Of a DNA stretch of 64,000 bases, positions 20,781 through 31,383 are shown piece after piece. The notes beneath the pieces were generated by a model, which saw only the letters and a program-made list of their open reading frames with translations, had not been told where the DNA came from and did no database searches. Location: positions 62,001-126,000 of the forward strand of contig NZ_NIPR01000052.1 in the NCBI RefSeq assembly GCF_002872255.1, in the 5' to 3' direction. The number at the start of each line of letters is the position of its first letter. The stretch's first letter is position 1. Source of the DNA: Companilactobacillus nuruki (GTDB lineage Bacteria; Bacillota; Bacilli; Lactobacillales; Lactobacillaceae). A program made the translations under genes and the position numbers.

Positions 20781-20790
20781 CTTTTTATTA

Positions 20791-22983
20791 TTAATCATTA
20801 TTATCTTTATTACTATCGTTACTGTCAACACTCTTAGAACTATCATTATCTGAATTGTCAGTTTCCGAATTATTATCATCAACTGATTTTTCATCTGAAT
20901 GTTCTGAAGGATACGTTGTTTGATCAACATCTGATGAATCAGGTGTGATTTCATTATCCTTACTTAGTTCTTCAGATTTTTGTTTAGCAGCATCTTTGGC
21001 CTCAGCAGCCTTCTTAGCTTGTTCAAAAGTAGCAGCACTTTCACTTGGGAATTCTTGATTAGCATCATTTGCAGGCATCTTACCTGTATTATACAAGCTC
21101 AAGATTTCCTTTTCATCAAGAGTTTCATACTTCAATAAGGCCTCAGCAATAAGTTTATGTTGTTCACGATGTGTTTCAAGAATCTCTCGAGCACGTTCGT
21201 GATCTTCATCAATAATACGCTTAACTTCTTGATCGATAGCTTTGGCAGTATCTTCTGAGTATGAAGGCAATTGACGATAATTGCCACCACTGAATGGTTG
21301 ACCATTCTTTTCTAATTGAACAGTACCAAGCTTATCAGTCATACCATATTCAGTAACCATGGTACGAGCAATTTGAGTGGCTTGTTCAAAGTCATTTGAA
21401 GCACCTGATGAAGGTTGACCGACAATAAGTTCTTCGGCTGTACGTCCACCTAGTAATCCAGTAATTTGTTCGTTAAGTTCCTTCTTAGTTGCAAGGTTTT
21501 GATCATCCTTTGGAAGCATGATAGCATAACCGCCAGCACGTCCACGAGGAACGATTGTAACCTTTCTAACAACACGAGAATCACTTAATACCAAACCAAT
21601 CAAAGCATGTCCAGCTTCATGATATGCAACAGTATGTCGTTCTTGTTCTGGAACAACACGATTTCTCTTAGCAGGACCGGCAATAACACGATCTTCAGCT
21701 TCATCAAGATCAGATGGATCAATCTTTTGCTTACCACGTCTTGCAGCAACAAGTGCAGCTTCGTTTAGTAAGTTTTCAAGATCAGCACCAGCAAAACCTG
21801 GTGTTTGTTGAGCAATAGCTTTTAAATCAACATCGTCTGTAAATGGTTTATTCTTAGCATGAACCTTAAGAATAGCTTCACGGCCTTTAACATCGGGTTG
21901 ACCAACAAGAATCTTTCTATCAAAACGACCTGGACGTAATAGGGCTGGATCAAGGACATCGGAACGGTTAGTAGCAGCCATAACGATAACTCCTTCATTA
22001 CCAGTAAATCCATCCATTTCAATCAATAATTGGTTAAGAGTTTGTTCACGTTCATCATTACCACCACCGGTACCAGAACCACGTTGACGACCAACGGCAT
22101 CAATTTCATCAATGAAGATGATTGATGGAGCATCTTTTTTGGCATTTTCAAACAAATCACGTACACGTGATGCACCAACACCAACGAACATTTCAACGAA
22201 ATCTGAACCAGAAATTGAATAAAACGGAACTTTAGCTTCACCAGCAACAGCCTTAGCTAGTAAAGTTTTACCTGTCCCGGGAGGACCCTCAAGAAGTACA
22301 CCAGCTGGTATTCTGGCACCCAGAGAGACAAACTTTCTTGGATCTTTTAGAAATTCAACAACTTCAACAAGTTCTTGTTTTTCTTCTTCTGCACCGGCAA
22401 CGTCAGAGAATCTAACTTTATTTTTCTTTGGATCTTCTGGTTTGACCTTGGATTTACCAAAGTTCATGACACGATTAGCGCCACCACCTTGGCCTCCACG
22501 ACCCATCATTGCAAAGATTATAAAGAAGAATAATGCAAATGGAACAACTACCGTTAAAATTAATGAAATCCACTGTCCCGATTGCGATTTAGGAGCTGCA
22601 GTTGTTTTAACTCCCTTAGACATCGCGGCACTGTTAATCATCTTTAACGTATCATTGTTAGGCAAAACAGTTGAACTAAATGAAGTTACTTCACTAGATG
22701 TCGTAGATTGACCACGGCTAAACAATGACACTGAACGTGTTGTTTCAGCCTTTTGAGCTTTCTTGTACTCACCAGTTACTTGATAAGCTCCGCCAACAGG
22801 CTCTAGTTTAAAACTCTTCACTTTGCCTTGCTTCAATTGTGTGATGAATTGGTCTTGGCTTAATGATTTTGATTGGTCAGAGGATTGACCACCAGCAAAC
22901 CAACTTGCTGCAAGAACCAAAACAACAAAGAGCAAGATGTAAAACAGGCTATTATTAATTAACCTATTTCGATTATTTTTCAT
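20791..22983 (-). CDS. ftsH: ATP-dependent zinc metalloprotease FtsH
   Basis: This membrane-anchored AAA+ protease degrades misassembled membrane proteins and some regulators. The 730-aa product has transmembrane helices at about 13-30 and 139-160 flanking an external loop. Walker A is GPPGTGKT (233-240) and Walker B is IIFIDEIDA. An SRH region and the zinc site HEAGH (near 455) follow. The last 80 residues or so are rich in Asp, Ser and Asn and likely disordered. The ATG follows AGGAGGAAATGT. It follows tilS-hpt, as in Bacillus. Confidence 0.97.
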   Translation of the reverse strand: MKNNRNRLINNSLFYILLFVVLVLAASWFAGGQSSDQSKSLSQDQFITQLKQGKVKSFKLEPVGGAYQVTGEYKKAQKAETTRSVSLFSRGQSTTSSEVTSFSSTVLPNNDTLKMINSAAMSKGVKTTAAPKSQSGQWISLILTVVVPFALFFFIIFAMMGRGGQGGGANRVMNFGKSKVKPEDPKKNKVRFSDVAGAEEEKQELVEVVEFLKDPRKFVSLGARIPAGVLLEGPPGTGKTLLAKAVAGEAKVPFYSISGSDFVEMFVGVGASRVRDLFENAKKDAPSIIFIDEIDAVGRQRGSGTGGGNDEREQTLNQLLIEMDGFTGNEGVIVMAATNRSDVLDPALLRPGRFDRKILVGQPDVKGREAILKVHAKNKPFTDDVDLKAIAQQTPGFAGADLENLLNEAALVAARRGKQKIDPSDLDEAEDRVIAGPAKRNRVVPEQERHTVAYHEAGHALIGLVLSDSRVVRKVTIVPRGRAGGYAIMLPKDDQNLATKKELNEQITGLLGGRTAEELIVGQPSSGASNDFEQATQIARTMVTEYGMTDKLGTVQLEKNGQPFSGGNYRQLPSYSEDTAKAIDQEVKRIIDEDHERAREILETHREQHKLIAEALLKYETLDEKEILSLYNTGKMPANDANQEFPSESAATFEQAKKAAEAKDAAKQKSEELSKDNEITPDSSDVDQTTYPSEHSDEKSVDDNNSETDNSDNDSSKSVDSNDSNKDNND

Positions 22984-23065
22984 ACATTTCCTCCTAATTA
23001 CTTAGACGTTACATATTGTAACATTGGTGGACAGTAACACAATAATAATTGTAACTCTATCTAAA

Positions 23066-23611
23066 TTATTTTGTACTATATATCTCTGGTTTTAAAACTC
23101 CTACATAAGGTAAATTACGATAATGTTCATTATAATCCATTCCATAACCTACCACGAATTCATCTGGTATTTGAACTCCAACGTAGTCGACCTTCACATG
23201 TTTAATACGACGAGCTGGTTTATCTAGGAAAGAAACAATCTTGATAGACTTGGCATGACGAGCATCGAACAGTTCCTTTAGTCTATCCAAGGTATATCCA
23301 GTATCAATAATATCTTCCACAATAATCACATCACGGTCACGTATTGATGTATCCAAATCTTTGATGATTCTAACATCCCCAGTTGTAACAGTATTTTCTC
23401 CACCATAACTAGAAACATCCATGAAATCATATTCCATTTCAATATCGATATGCTTAACCAAATCCATCATAAACATAGCAGCACCACGCAAAATACAGAC
23501 AAACAAAGGATTTCTTCCACGATATTCTTCGGTTATCTCTTTACCAAGCCGTGTATTGGCCTTATCAATATCTTCCTTGGAAACTAAAATTTTTTCAATA
23601 TCTGAATTCAT
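23066..23611 (-). CDS. hpt: Hypoxanthine-guanine phosphoribosyltransferase
   Basis: This purine salvage enzyme converts hypoxanthine or guanine plus PRPP to IMP or GMP. The 181-aa product carries the PRPP loop VEDIIDTG (98-105) and an LRGAAMF segment near residue 41. Its start overlaps the tilS stop by 4 nt (ATGA), so the two are translationally coupled. The order tilS-hpt-ftsH is strongly conserved in Firmicutes. Confidence 0.96.
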   Translation of the reverse strand: MNSDIEKILVSKEDIDKANTRLGKEITEEYRGRNPLFVCILRGAAMFMMDLVKHIDIEMEYDFMDVSSYGGENTVTTGDVRIIKDLDTSIRDRDVIIVEDIIDTGYTLDRLKELFDARHAKSIKIVSFLDKPARRIKHVKVDYVGVQIPDEFVVGYGMDYNEHYRNLPYVGVLKPEIYSTK

Positions 23612-24939
23612 TCTCTTACCTCATCAAAGTTAATTTTATAATGATTAATACCGTTTTTTAAATAATCCCCTATATTATAGATTTTTTCAACCCATACTAT
23701 CTGATTATCAAATAATAAAACCAAATAATTATCACGTTCATATTCCGGTATCTTTTCATTTATAAATCTTTTGCTCAACTTCTGATGCTTTCCATCAGTT
23801 AATAATAATCGATCACCATCACGTCTCGTTCGCAAGGTTATTTTTTGAGGTACCCCATTAAAGGAAAAATCAAAGTTTATATCATTTTTACTAATTGAAA
23901 TACTTTTTTTGCCAATTTTAATTACCTGATTCAACTGTAAATTAAATTGTTCTGGATCTTTTAGTCGGTTTTTTCTGATTACAAATCTGTCGTAAGCTCG
24001 AATAAATTTCCAAGAGTCCTCCAAATCAATTGAAGCATTCGCATCATCATTAGACAATATCTCAATGATCTGTTCGACCTGTTTATTACTAATTGAGATT
24101 GATAAATTTCTTTTAGTTAAAAAATTACCCCAAAAAAGTGTCTGCTGTTCTTGATTCAAAGCTAGAGTTGGTGCAATTGATCCAGATATTTCCTCAGAAT
24201 TCTCGTTTAAGTCCATAGATTGTTCAATTTGCAAAAATTGTTTCTTGGCTAAAGAAATCAAAGCTGTTAGTTGCTGATCAAAAAAACGAAAATGTGCTAA
24301 TAGTTGGCCATTTTCTTGTTGTAACTCTGGAAAAATATTATTCCGCAGTCGATTACGTAAAGTAATATTATCAAAATTAGTCTGATCTTGAACATGATTT
24401 ATATCATGGATATCGGCATACTCCGATAATTCTTGTTTAGAAAAATTCAACAACGGACGAACAATTTGACCATTTGCAAAAGGCCTTTGTTCTTTCAAAC
24501 TTACAATTTCATAGGCATTGCCTGATCGAATTAATTTCATCAGAATATTCTCTGCCAAATCATTGTTATGATGTGCCGTTAACAACGTATCAAATGATTC
24601 GGTATGCATTGTTTCTTCAAAAAATTCATATCTAAACTTACGTGCGGCAGCCTCCATGCCTACATCATCTTGAGGTTTATTTGTCCATTTTGTCGTAAAA
24701 AATTGATAGGAGTTATCTTGACAATAGCCTTTAACAAACTTAACCTCGTCAGCACTTTCAGCTCGCAAATCATGATCAACATTAACGACGCCAAAATTTT
24801 CTTTCGGTAATATTTGAGCAATGATACTTAATAGTACCATCGAATCAATTCCTCCAGATACCGCTACAAGAACCCTTTTGGACCGATATTTTTTTAAAAC
24901 TTTTTTTACCGTTCCAATGATTCGATTATCTAATTCCAT
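23608..24939 (-). CDS. tilS: tRNA(Ile)-lysidine synthase
   Basis: TilS modifies C34 of the CAU-anticodon tRNA-Ile to lysidine, which switches its identity from Met to Ile. The 443-aa product has the N-type PP-loop motif SGGIDS (28-33) and a C-terminal TilS domain. A GTG four codons upstream lies inside the ribosome-binding site, so I chose the ATG at 24939 behind GGAGGGG. The gene follows a terminator and probably has its own promoter, though none is obvious. Confidence 0.94.
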   Translation of the reverse strand: MELDNRIIGTVKKVLKKYRSKRVLVAVSGGIDSMVLLSIIAQILPKENFGVVNVDHDLRAESADEVKFVKGYCQDNSYQFFTTKWTNKPQDDVGMEAAARKFRYEFFEETMHTESFDTLLTAHHNNDLAENILMKLIRSGNAYEIVSLKEQRPFANGQIVRPLLNFSKQELSEYADIHDINHVQDQTNFDNITLRNRLRNNIFPELQQENGQLLAHFRFFDQQLTALISLAKKQFLQIEQSMDLNENSEEISGSIAPTLALNQEQQTLFWGNFLTKRNLSISISNKQVEQIIEILSNDDANASIDLEDSWKFIRAYDRFVIRKNRLKDPEQFNLQLNQVIKIGKKSISISKNDINFDFSFNGVPQKITLRTRRDGDRLLLTDGKHQKLSKRFINEKIPEYERDNYLVLLFDNQIVWVEKIYNIGDYLKNGINHYKINFDEVRE

Positions 24940-25007
24940 GTACCCCTCCACAAATCAAAGAATGAAATAACTAGCACACACTACGATTAATTCTTCTTAA
25001 ATCAAAA

Positions 25008-25038
25008 GAACTAGTAATCAAAGTAAGATTACTAGTTC
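25008..25038 (-). terminator. Terminator after the pth-yabR block
   Basis: GAACTAGTAATC and GATTACTAGTTC form a perfect 12-bp stem with a 7-nt loop. On the minus strand it is followed by TTTTGATTT, so the U-tract is imperfect. Confidence 0.7.
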
Positions 25039-25111
25039 ACCTGGTTTAATACTCACAAAATCAACGTTTTTTATTTGTTTTATATGTAGAATACTTATTC
25101 CACATTTATTA

Positions 25112-25528
25112 CTAACTGCGACGTCCGCCACGGCCACCACGTTTACCTTCTGTATTTTTCTTAATAGTACTTAGTCTCTCTTCACTTTCTTTCATGAATC
25201 CAGACATCATATCATCAAAACTTTCCGGTTTGCGTTGTTGCGGTCTTCTGTCATTTCGTTCATGTGAACGATGTGTTTGATATTTTGGCTTAGGCTTATC
25301 TGATGCTTGTTTAATTGAAAGTGCAATTTTATGATCCTTATCGTTAAGAACTAAAACTTTAACCGTATCGCCAACGCTTAGCACATCATGAATATCTTTG
25401 ACATAACCGTCAGCAATTTCACTGATGTGCACCATTCCGCTTTGTCCTTCTCCTAGGTCAACGAATGCCCCAAAATTTGTAATTCCAGTAATCTTACCTT
25501 CTGTTTTAGCTCCTACTTCAACTGCCAT
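25112..25528 (-). CDS. yabR: S1 domain RNA-binding protein (YabR-like)
   Basis: This small protein has one S1 RNA-binding domain (residues about 5-75, with GAFVDLGEGQSGMVHISEI). A basic, Arg/Gly-rich tail ends in GGRGGRRS. The family is ribosome-associated; its exact role is not settled. The 138-aa gene lies 22 nt after divIC and closes the conserved operon that runs from pth. No signal peptide or membrane segment is seen. Confidence 0.88.
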   Translation of the reverse strand: MAVEVGAKTEGKITGITNFGAFVDLGEGQSGMVHISEIADGYVKDIHDVLSVGDTVKVLVLNDKDHKIALSIKQASDKPKPKYQTHRSHERNDRRPQQRKPESFDDMMSGFMKESEERLSTIKKNTEGKRGGRGGRRS

Positions 25529-25550
25529 TTAATTAAAAAAATTCCTTTCC

Positions 25551-25943
25551 CTATTTTTGAATCGTAATGGTTTTAGCATCATCGGGCAAATTATAGACTT
25601 GTTCACCTGGTTTACTATACATGTACTTTTCACGAATATATTTCTCCAAATAATTCGTGTCATGAAGTTGGCTAACTTCAAGTTTCAAATCACTTTGCAT
25701 TGATTTTTGCTTAGCTAACTTCTGCTTGCTAATTTCTATTTGTTGAACTGTATTTGCATATGTTCGATGTGAGTTAAAAATTTGAACACCAAATACAGCC
25801 AAGATAACTACAAAAATAATTCCAATCATCATAATTCTTCTACGATGTACCTTCTTCGCATGATTATTATGGTTATGATTGGGAGATTGTTTTTTCTTCG
25901 GCTGTAATACAGAAACATTAGAATTTAGTTTGCGTACTTCCAT
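25551..25943 (-). CDS. divIC: Septum formation initiator DivIC
   Basis: DivIC is a bitopic division protein that works with FtsL and DivIB at the septum. The 130-aa product has a basic cytoplasmic N terminus. A single transmembrane helix (about 37-55) is followed by a coiled coil (about 62-95). The family C-terminal motif YIREKYMYSKPGEQVY is present. The context (rqcP-divIC-yabR) agrees. The ATG is preceded by a weak AGGGGAG site, and a likely promoter lies 30-60 nt upstream. Confidence 0.9.
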   Translation of the reverse strand: MEVRKLNSNVSVLQPKKKQSPNHNHNNHAKKVHRRRIMMIGIIFVVILAVFGVQIFNSHRTYANTVQQIEISKQKLAKQKSMQSDLKLEVSQLHDTNYLEKYIREKYMYSKPGEQVYNLPDDAKTITIQK

Positions 25944-25973
25944 ACCACTACTCCCCTAGAAATGATTATCTTG

Positions 25974-26002
25974 AGTATAACAAGTTTAAGCAATTATTTG
26001 AA
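25974..26002 (-). promoter_or_regulatory. Probable divIC promoter
   Basis: TTCAAA (26002-25997) and TATACT (25979-25974) are 17 nt apart on the minus strand, in the 98-nt gap between rqcP and divIC. Confidence 0.5.
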
Positions 26003-26041
26003 TAATTAAATTACTTATTTTAATCTACTTCTAATTTTTAT

Positions 26042-26281
26042 TTAGACTTCTTCATACATGTCAGTTGATTCATTCTTTTTAGTTGTTTCTTTAATATTGA
26101 GGACTCTGATTTTCATTGTCTTCTCACCAAAATGTAATTCTAATACATCGCCAACAGAAACTTCACTAGACGATTTGGCTACACGATCATTTATTAACGC
26201 ACGACCATTATCTGCAAATTCTTTAGCGACGGTTCTTCTCTTAATAATTCTGCTTACTTTTAAATATTTGTCTAATCTCAT
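26042..26281 (-). CDS. rqcP: S4-domain protein RqcP (YabO), ribosome quality control
   Basis: This 79-aa protein is a single S4 RNA-binding domain (MRLDKYLKVSRIIKRRTVAKE). In Bacillus the homologue RqcP works with RqcH to add poly-alanine tails to stalled nascent chains on 50S subunits. The ATG has GAGGATTAATT upstream, inside the end of the preceding gene (2-nt gap). It sits in the standard yabM-rqcP-divIC order. Confidence 0.9.
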   Translation of the reverse strand: MRLDKYLKVSRIIKRRTVAKEFADNGRALINDRVAKSSSEVSVGDVLELHFGEKTMKIRVLNIKETTKKNESTDMYEEV

Positions 26282-26283
26282 AA

Positions 26284-27843
26284 TTAATCCTCAATTTTCA
26301 TAAACTTAATAATGTATTTACCCATAGGTAAAATCTCCCATTCTTGTTTTGTCAGCATATGCCAACGCTTTGAGAGTTTTAAATAAATAATTGCACCAAT
26401 TGGAATTGCTATTAAATTGACTAAAATACAATTTCCTCGATTCATTATCATGTACATTGCTAAAAATTTTACAACAATTTTTACAATAATTGCCATAATT
26501 ACGCCTGTCTTGATTAAATTCGAGATGAATTTTTTATCAAGCGCCAAGAATTTTCGATCAAAATTATATATAGCCAATATCCCAAATAAAATGACACATT
26601 CACTTAAAATCGTTGCCATGGCACCGCCAGCGATTCCAAACTTAGGTATCAAAATAATATTTAAGGCTATCTTAGTTACCAAAGACATTCCAAATAGTAT
26701 CAATTTATGAACATTCTTCTCATCATCGCCACTTGTTATGGCTACCAATAAATTAATAAAAGAAACAATTAGAATTGATAACATATAAATGCTCAAAGTC
26801 CTAGATCCATTGACATTGGTAAATAACATCGTATTGATCTCAGGCATCAAGGCAATCAATCCAGCTGTTTCAGCCACTGACAACCACAAACAAACTCGGA
26901 CCATTTTTTGAATAGTATTCTTGTTTCGTTCCAAATGATTGGTCTCTTTTAACTGTGGCATAATTGTTGAAACAAATGACAATGACAAAACTATTCCCAA
27001 TTGTAATAACGGTTGTCCACGATCAAAGACTCCCTTTTGAACCTCGGCAACATCCAAAGAAAGACCAGCATGTAATAGCAAACGTAACATCGAAAAGGAA
27101 TCGATAAATTGATAAAAAATAGTGATTCCAGTAAAGACAACTATCAAAATTATTTCTAACAATAAACCGTGTTCTAATTTAATTTTTGAACTATCATTTT
27201 TTGAATCATCAGGTCTATTTCTAACATACTTAATTACTAAAATTGCGACTGCCAAAAGTCCACCGATGAAAGCCCCAGAATTAGCTAGAGTTCCCATTTG
27301 ATAAACATTTAAGAAGCCTTTTCCAAACATAACTGCACTGAAAATAATTATCACAATTCTCAAAAATTGTTCGGAAACTTGTGATATGGCACTCGGTTCC
27401 ATAATCAAATCACTTTGAAAATAGCCTCTTAAACTGGCTTCAAATGGTACTAATAAAAAAGTTAGTGCAACTACTCGAACTTCTGGATAGAGATTGATAT
27501 CTCCCATCATCAAAGCCAAATACTTCGAAGACATCCACAATAAAATAGTTGCCACACCACAGCCCAGAAATAAAATTCCAAATGTTCTCTTTAATAGGCT
27601 ATTTTTAGCCGCAACTGAATCTTGCTGAGCAAAGGTCTTTGAGATAACTACTGGTAAACCAGATAATGCTAAAACCGAAAAAATTCCATAGATCGGATAA
27701 ACTTGCTGATAGATAAAATAGCCACGATCCCCAACTATATTTTGCAATGGAATCCGATAAATAGCACTCAACAATTCTGAGAATAGTGAGGCGATAGTCA
27801 GAATCCAGGTCCCCTTAATAGCCCTAGACACTTCTTTTTGCAT
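26284..27843 (-). CDS. MOP-superfamily flippase (YabM/SpoVB/MurJ-like)
   Basis: This polytopic protein of 519 aa has about 14 hydrophobic segments. It belongs to the polysaccharide-transport / MurJ branch of the MOP superfamily, which flips lipid-linked sugar precursors. The N-terminal GTWILTIASLFSELLSAIYR pattern and the location after mfd match Bacillus YabM. Whether it flips lipid II or another precursor cannot be told from sequence. It starts 1 nt after mfd and has almost no Shine-Dalgarno sequence, so translation is probably coupled to mfd. Confidence 0.88.
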   Translation of the reverse strand: MQKEVSRAIKGTWILTIASLFSELLSAIYRIPLQNIVGDRGYFIYQQVYPIYGIFSVLALSGLPVVISKTFAQQDSVAAKNSLLKRTFGILFLGCGVATILLWMSSKYLALMMGDINLYPEVRVVALTFLLVPFEASLRGYFQSDLIMEPSAISQVSEQFLRIVIIIFSAVMFGKGFLNVYQMGTLANSGAFIGGLLAVAILVIKYVRNRPDDSKNDSSKIKLEHGLLLEIILIVVFTGITIFYQFIDSFSMLRLLLHAGLSLDVAEVQKGVFDRGQPLLQLGIVLSLSFVSTIMPQLKETNHLERNKNTIQKMVRVCLWLSVAETAGLIALMPEINTMLFTNVNGSRTLSIYMLSILIVSFINLLVAITSGDDEKNVHKLILFGMSLVTKIALNIILIPKFGIAGGAMATILSECVILFGILAIYNFDRKFLALDKKFISNLIKTGVIMAIIVKIVVKFLAMYMIMNRGNCILVNLIAIPIGAIIYLKLSKRWHMLTKQEWEILPMGKYIIKFMKIED

Positions 27844-27844
27844 A

Positions 27845-30800
27845 TTAGTTTTTAATTTTTTCTTTCTTTAAATTATCAAAATCTTTAGCCATACTTTCAG
27901 CAAAAATTTTGAGTTGATCAAACCATTCTTTTTTATCAACACTTCCAGAATCCAAGCTTATTGTGAATTCGCCATTTTTATCGTTCACTTTAGCTTTCAT
28001 GGTCGTTTTACTCAAAAATTTGAAGACCAGATCGCCAGTCAAATAGTCACTAGCTTTTTTAGAGAATTTAATTGCAATCATACCATTGCGCATGACTACG
28101 CTCTTTACCAATGCTTCATCAAAAGAATTCTTCAACAAACTAATATCTAGCAAATTGCTGACCTCAACTGGATATTTCCCAAAACGGTCTAACAGTTCAG
28201 AACGTACTTCTTGATAGTTTTCTAAGGAATCGATTTGACGAATTCGTTTATACAGTTCCACCTTTTGACGTTGGTCGGTAATATAATCAGCCGGTAAATA
28301 TGCCTCTAAAGCTAGATTAATTTCAGAATTAGTCTTTTCTGCCTTAGTATGACCACGTTTTTTAGCTACTGCTTCATTTAGCATTTGCGTATAAAGATCA
28401 AATCCAACTGAATCGATAAATCCATGCTGCTGTTTACCTAATAAATTACCAGCACCACGAATTGATAAATCTCGCATAGCAATTTTAAAGCCAGAACCTA
28501 ATTCAGTGAAGTTCTTAATAGCTTCCAAACGTTGTTCGCCCACCTCTGTTAGAACTTTGTTAGGTCGATACATTAAATATGCATAGGCCACACGATTAGA
28601 ACGACCAACCCGACCTCTAATTTGATAGAGTTGAGACAATCCATAACGATCAGCATTTTCAACAATCAATGTATTAGTATTTGGCATATCAACACCAGTT
28701 TCAATGATTGTTGTCGTCACTAAAACATCGTATTCTCCAGCCAAATAATCAGCAATTACACCTTCCATTTGTGTCTCATTCATTCTGCCATGGGCTGTAG
28801 CAATCCTGGCATCTGGTACAAGTGCCTGTAATTGACCAGCAACTTGATCCATATCCTCAACTCGATTGTGCAAGTAAAAGACCTGACCGCCACGAGCCAT
28901 TTCCCGTTTAATTGCACCAGCAATTACCTCGTAGTTTTGTTCCATGACATAGGTTTGAACTGGATATCGATTACTGGGAGCTGTTTCGATCAAAGACAGA
29001 TCACGTATACCCAACATCGACATATTTAAAGTTCTAGGAATTGGTGTAGCTGTCAATGTCAGGACATCAACATTAGCTTTTAATTGTTTAATTTTTTCCT
29101 TATGTTTAACGCCAAAACGTTGTTCTTCATCAATGATCAATAGTCCAATATCATTAAACTTAACATCTTTTGACAAAAGTCGATGGGTTCCCACAACGAT
29201 ATCTAATGAACCATTGGCTAGTTGTTCAATTGTTTCTTTACTTTGCTTTCTGGTTTGGAAGCGTGACAGAATACCAATATTAACCGGAAATCCTTCAAAA
29301 CGATCCTTCATAGTTTCATAATGTTGTTGAACTAGCAAAGTAGTTGGTGCCAGAAAAATAACTTGTTTTCCAGCCTCAACTGCCTTAAAGGCTGCTCTTA
29401 AAGCAACTTCTGTTTTACCAAAACCAACATCCCCAACTAATAACCGATCCATTGGATGGGGTTTTTCCATATCACGTTTGATTTCATCAACTGACCGTAA
29501 CTGATCTGGTGTTTCTGGGTAAGGAAAGGCATTATCAAAATCTGTTTGCATTGAATCATCTTTGGGAAAAGCAAATCCTTTCTCTGCCTCACGTTTGGCA
29601 TAAAGATCAATCAAATCATCAGCAATATCTTCAATGTTCGATTGAACTTTTCGTTTAGTCTTTTGCCATTCATTGCCACCAAGTTTATTTATTCTCGGAG
29701 ATTTACCTTCAGCAGATACATACTTTTGAACCATATCCAACTGTGAAACCGGAATAAACAAACGACCATCATCACGATACTCAATTGTGATGTAATCCTG
29801 ATGTTTACCATCGACCTCCATTGTCTGCATACCAATAAATTTACCAATACCATGATTCACATGAACTACATAGTCACCCGGTTTTAACTCGTTATAACTT
29901 TTTAAGCGTTCCGCATTAGCTAAGGTTTGGTGTCGGCGCTTTTTGGGTTGTCGATTAAATAATTCTTTTTCAGTAATAACAGACAATCTTTGCTCTGGCA
30001 TTTCAAAGCCTGAACTCAAACTGGCATTCATAATTTGGGTTTGACCATCAATTACTTTTCCGTCGGTCGTTAAAGTCGCCTTAATTCCAAAATCAGTTAA
30101 TGTGTTATTGATGGCATTAATTCTTTTTTCATTATTAATTGCTAAAATCACAGTATAATTTTGTTTTTGCCAACGCTCTACCTCAGATTTTAACAGGGGC
30201 ATCTGACTGAAGAACTGTTGCATTGATCTAACAGCGACATTTTGTAATTGATTTAAACGGATATGTCCCATCCCTTGTTGAAAGGCTGATAAATAAATCT
30301 GAGCATGTGTATCTTCCTTTATACTTTCAACAAATTCCTGACGAATTTTCTGTTCTGGCAAAGCCTTGCCGAATTCCAATTGGCTTACTAGCCAGGATTG
30401 ATTCTCGGCATTATTATCATTAGATTGTTCAATCAAGCGATTATATTCATTAAAAATAATCTCATCATCTTTATTCAAATAATCCAAAATACTACTTGGG
30501 TGCTCAAATATATAATCCGCAATCCGACCAATATTATCTGGACGTATTCCTTCAGATAATTCTTCAATCGTTTGACCAAAGGATACCTCTAAGTTTTCTT
30601 TGATATCCTTATCAGCTGATTCCAATTGTTTTTGATAACTCTTTTGTAATTTCTTTAATCCATTTGCTACTTGGTCATCAGTAATAATTCTGTCTTGAGC
30701 TGGCAAAACTTCAATTTCAGAAAGTTCATTCATACTTCTTTGCGTTTCGGTATCAAAAAATTTAATTTTTTCAACTTGGTTACCAAAAAAGTCAATTCGA

Positions 30801-31366
30801 ACTGGATTATCAACATTTAAAGGATAAATATCGACAATATCCCCACGGATCGCAAAATCCCCGGGTTTAGCAACTAATTTATCTTTGACATATCCCATCT
30901 GAACAAATTCACTATTCAGATTTTCCAAATCATATTCTTCATTAACTTTAATATTCAACTGAGCTTCTTTAAAAAGCTCTTTAGCTGACAATTCATATTC
31001 TAAACCAGCAACTGATGTAACAATAATTCCTGGTTCATCACTAACTAAGAAACTCAACGAATCAAGACGTTGGCTCAATTCATCGGGCGAACTAGTGGCT
31101 AATTCTGTTGAAATAGATTCTTCAACCGGAAAAATATGAACAGCATCACTATCTAATAGATTCAAATCATCATAAGTCTTGTTAGCGTGAAAATTGGTGT
31201 TCTCCACGATCAAGACCTTTTTACCAGTTTGCTTTAAAGTTTCCAATGCAAAAAGGGAAATCGTTGATCCCGTCAAACCAGTTAAAAGATTCTTAGTTTC
31301 CGGTTTAACTTGATTAATAAATTCCCCAAGGTCGAGCTTATTCGTAATGAAATTTATTAAATCCAA
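27845..31366 (-). CDS. mfd: Transcription-repair coupling factor
   Basis: Mfd is a DNA translocase that removes stalled RNA polymerase and recruits UvrA. The 1173-aa product is full length. It has an N-terminal UvrB-like region and the CarD-like RNA polymerase-interacting domain (GDYVVHVNHGIGKFIGM). RecG-like helicase motifs follow (DVGFGKTEVALRA, IIDEEQRFG, TATPIPRT). The C-terminal UvrA-control domain is also present. It follows pth by 17 nt. Confidence 0.97.
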   Translation of the reverse strand: MDLINFITNKLDLGEFINQVKPETKNLLTGLTGSTISLFALETLKQTGKKVLIVENTNFHANKTYDDLNLLDSDAVHIFPVEESISTELATSSPDELSQRLDSLSFLVSDEPGIIVTSVAGLEYELSAKELFKEAQLNIKVNEEYDLENLNSEFVQMGYVKDKLVAKPGDFAIRGDIVDIYPLNVDNPVRIDFFGNQVEKIKFFDTETQRSMNELSEIEVLPAQDRIITDDQVANGLKKLQKSYQKQLESADKDIKENLEVSFGQTIEELSEGIRPDNIGRIADYIFEHPSSILDYLNKDDEIIFNEYNRLIEQSNDNNAENQSWLVSQLEFGKALPEQKIRQEFVESIKEDTHAQIYLSAFQQGMGHIRLNQLQNVAVRSMQQFFSQMPLLKSEVERWQKQNYTVILAINNEKRINAINNTLTDFGIKATLTTDGKVIDGQTQIMNASLSSGFEMPEQRLSVITEKELFNRQPKKRRHQTLANAERLKSYNELKPGDYVVHVNHGIGKFIGMQTMEVDGKHQDYITIEYRDDGRLFIPVSQLDMVQKYVSAEGKSPRINKLGGNEWQKTKRKVQSNIEDIADDLIDLYAKREAEKGFAFPKDDSMQTDFDNAFPYPETPDQLRSVDEIKRDMEKPHPMDRLLVGDVGFGKTEVALRAAFKAVEAGKQVIFLAPTTLLVQQHYETMKDRFEGFPVNIGILSRFQTRKQSKETIEQLANGSLDIVVGTHRLLSKDVKFNDIGLLIIDEEQRFGVKHKEKIKQLKANVDVLTLTATPIPRTLNMSMLGIRDLSLIETAPSNRYPVQTYVMEQNYEVIAGAIKREMARGGQVFYLHNRVEDMDQVAGQLQALVPDARIATAHGRMNETQMEGVIADYLAGEYDVLVTTTIIETGVDMPNTNTLIVENADRYGLSQLYQIRGRVGRSNRVAYAYLMYRPNKVLTEVGEQRLEAIKNFTELGSGFKIAMRDLSIRGAGNLLGKQQHGFIDSVGFDLYTQMLNEAVAKKRGHTKAEKTNSEINLALEAYLPADYITDQRQKVELYKRIRQIDSLENYQEVRSELLDRFGKYPVEVSNLLDISLLKNSFDEALVKSVVMRNGMIAIKFSKKASDYLTGDLVFKFLSKTTMKAKVNDKNGEFTISLDSGSVDKKEWFDQLKIFAESMAKDFDNLKKEKIKN

Positions 31367-31383
31367 TTTTTGCCCCCTTGCTT

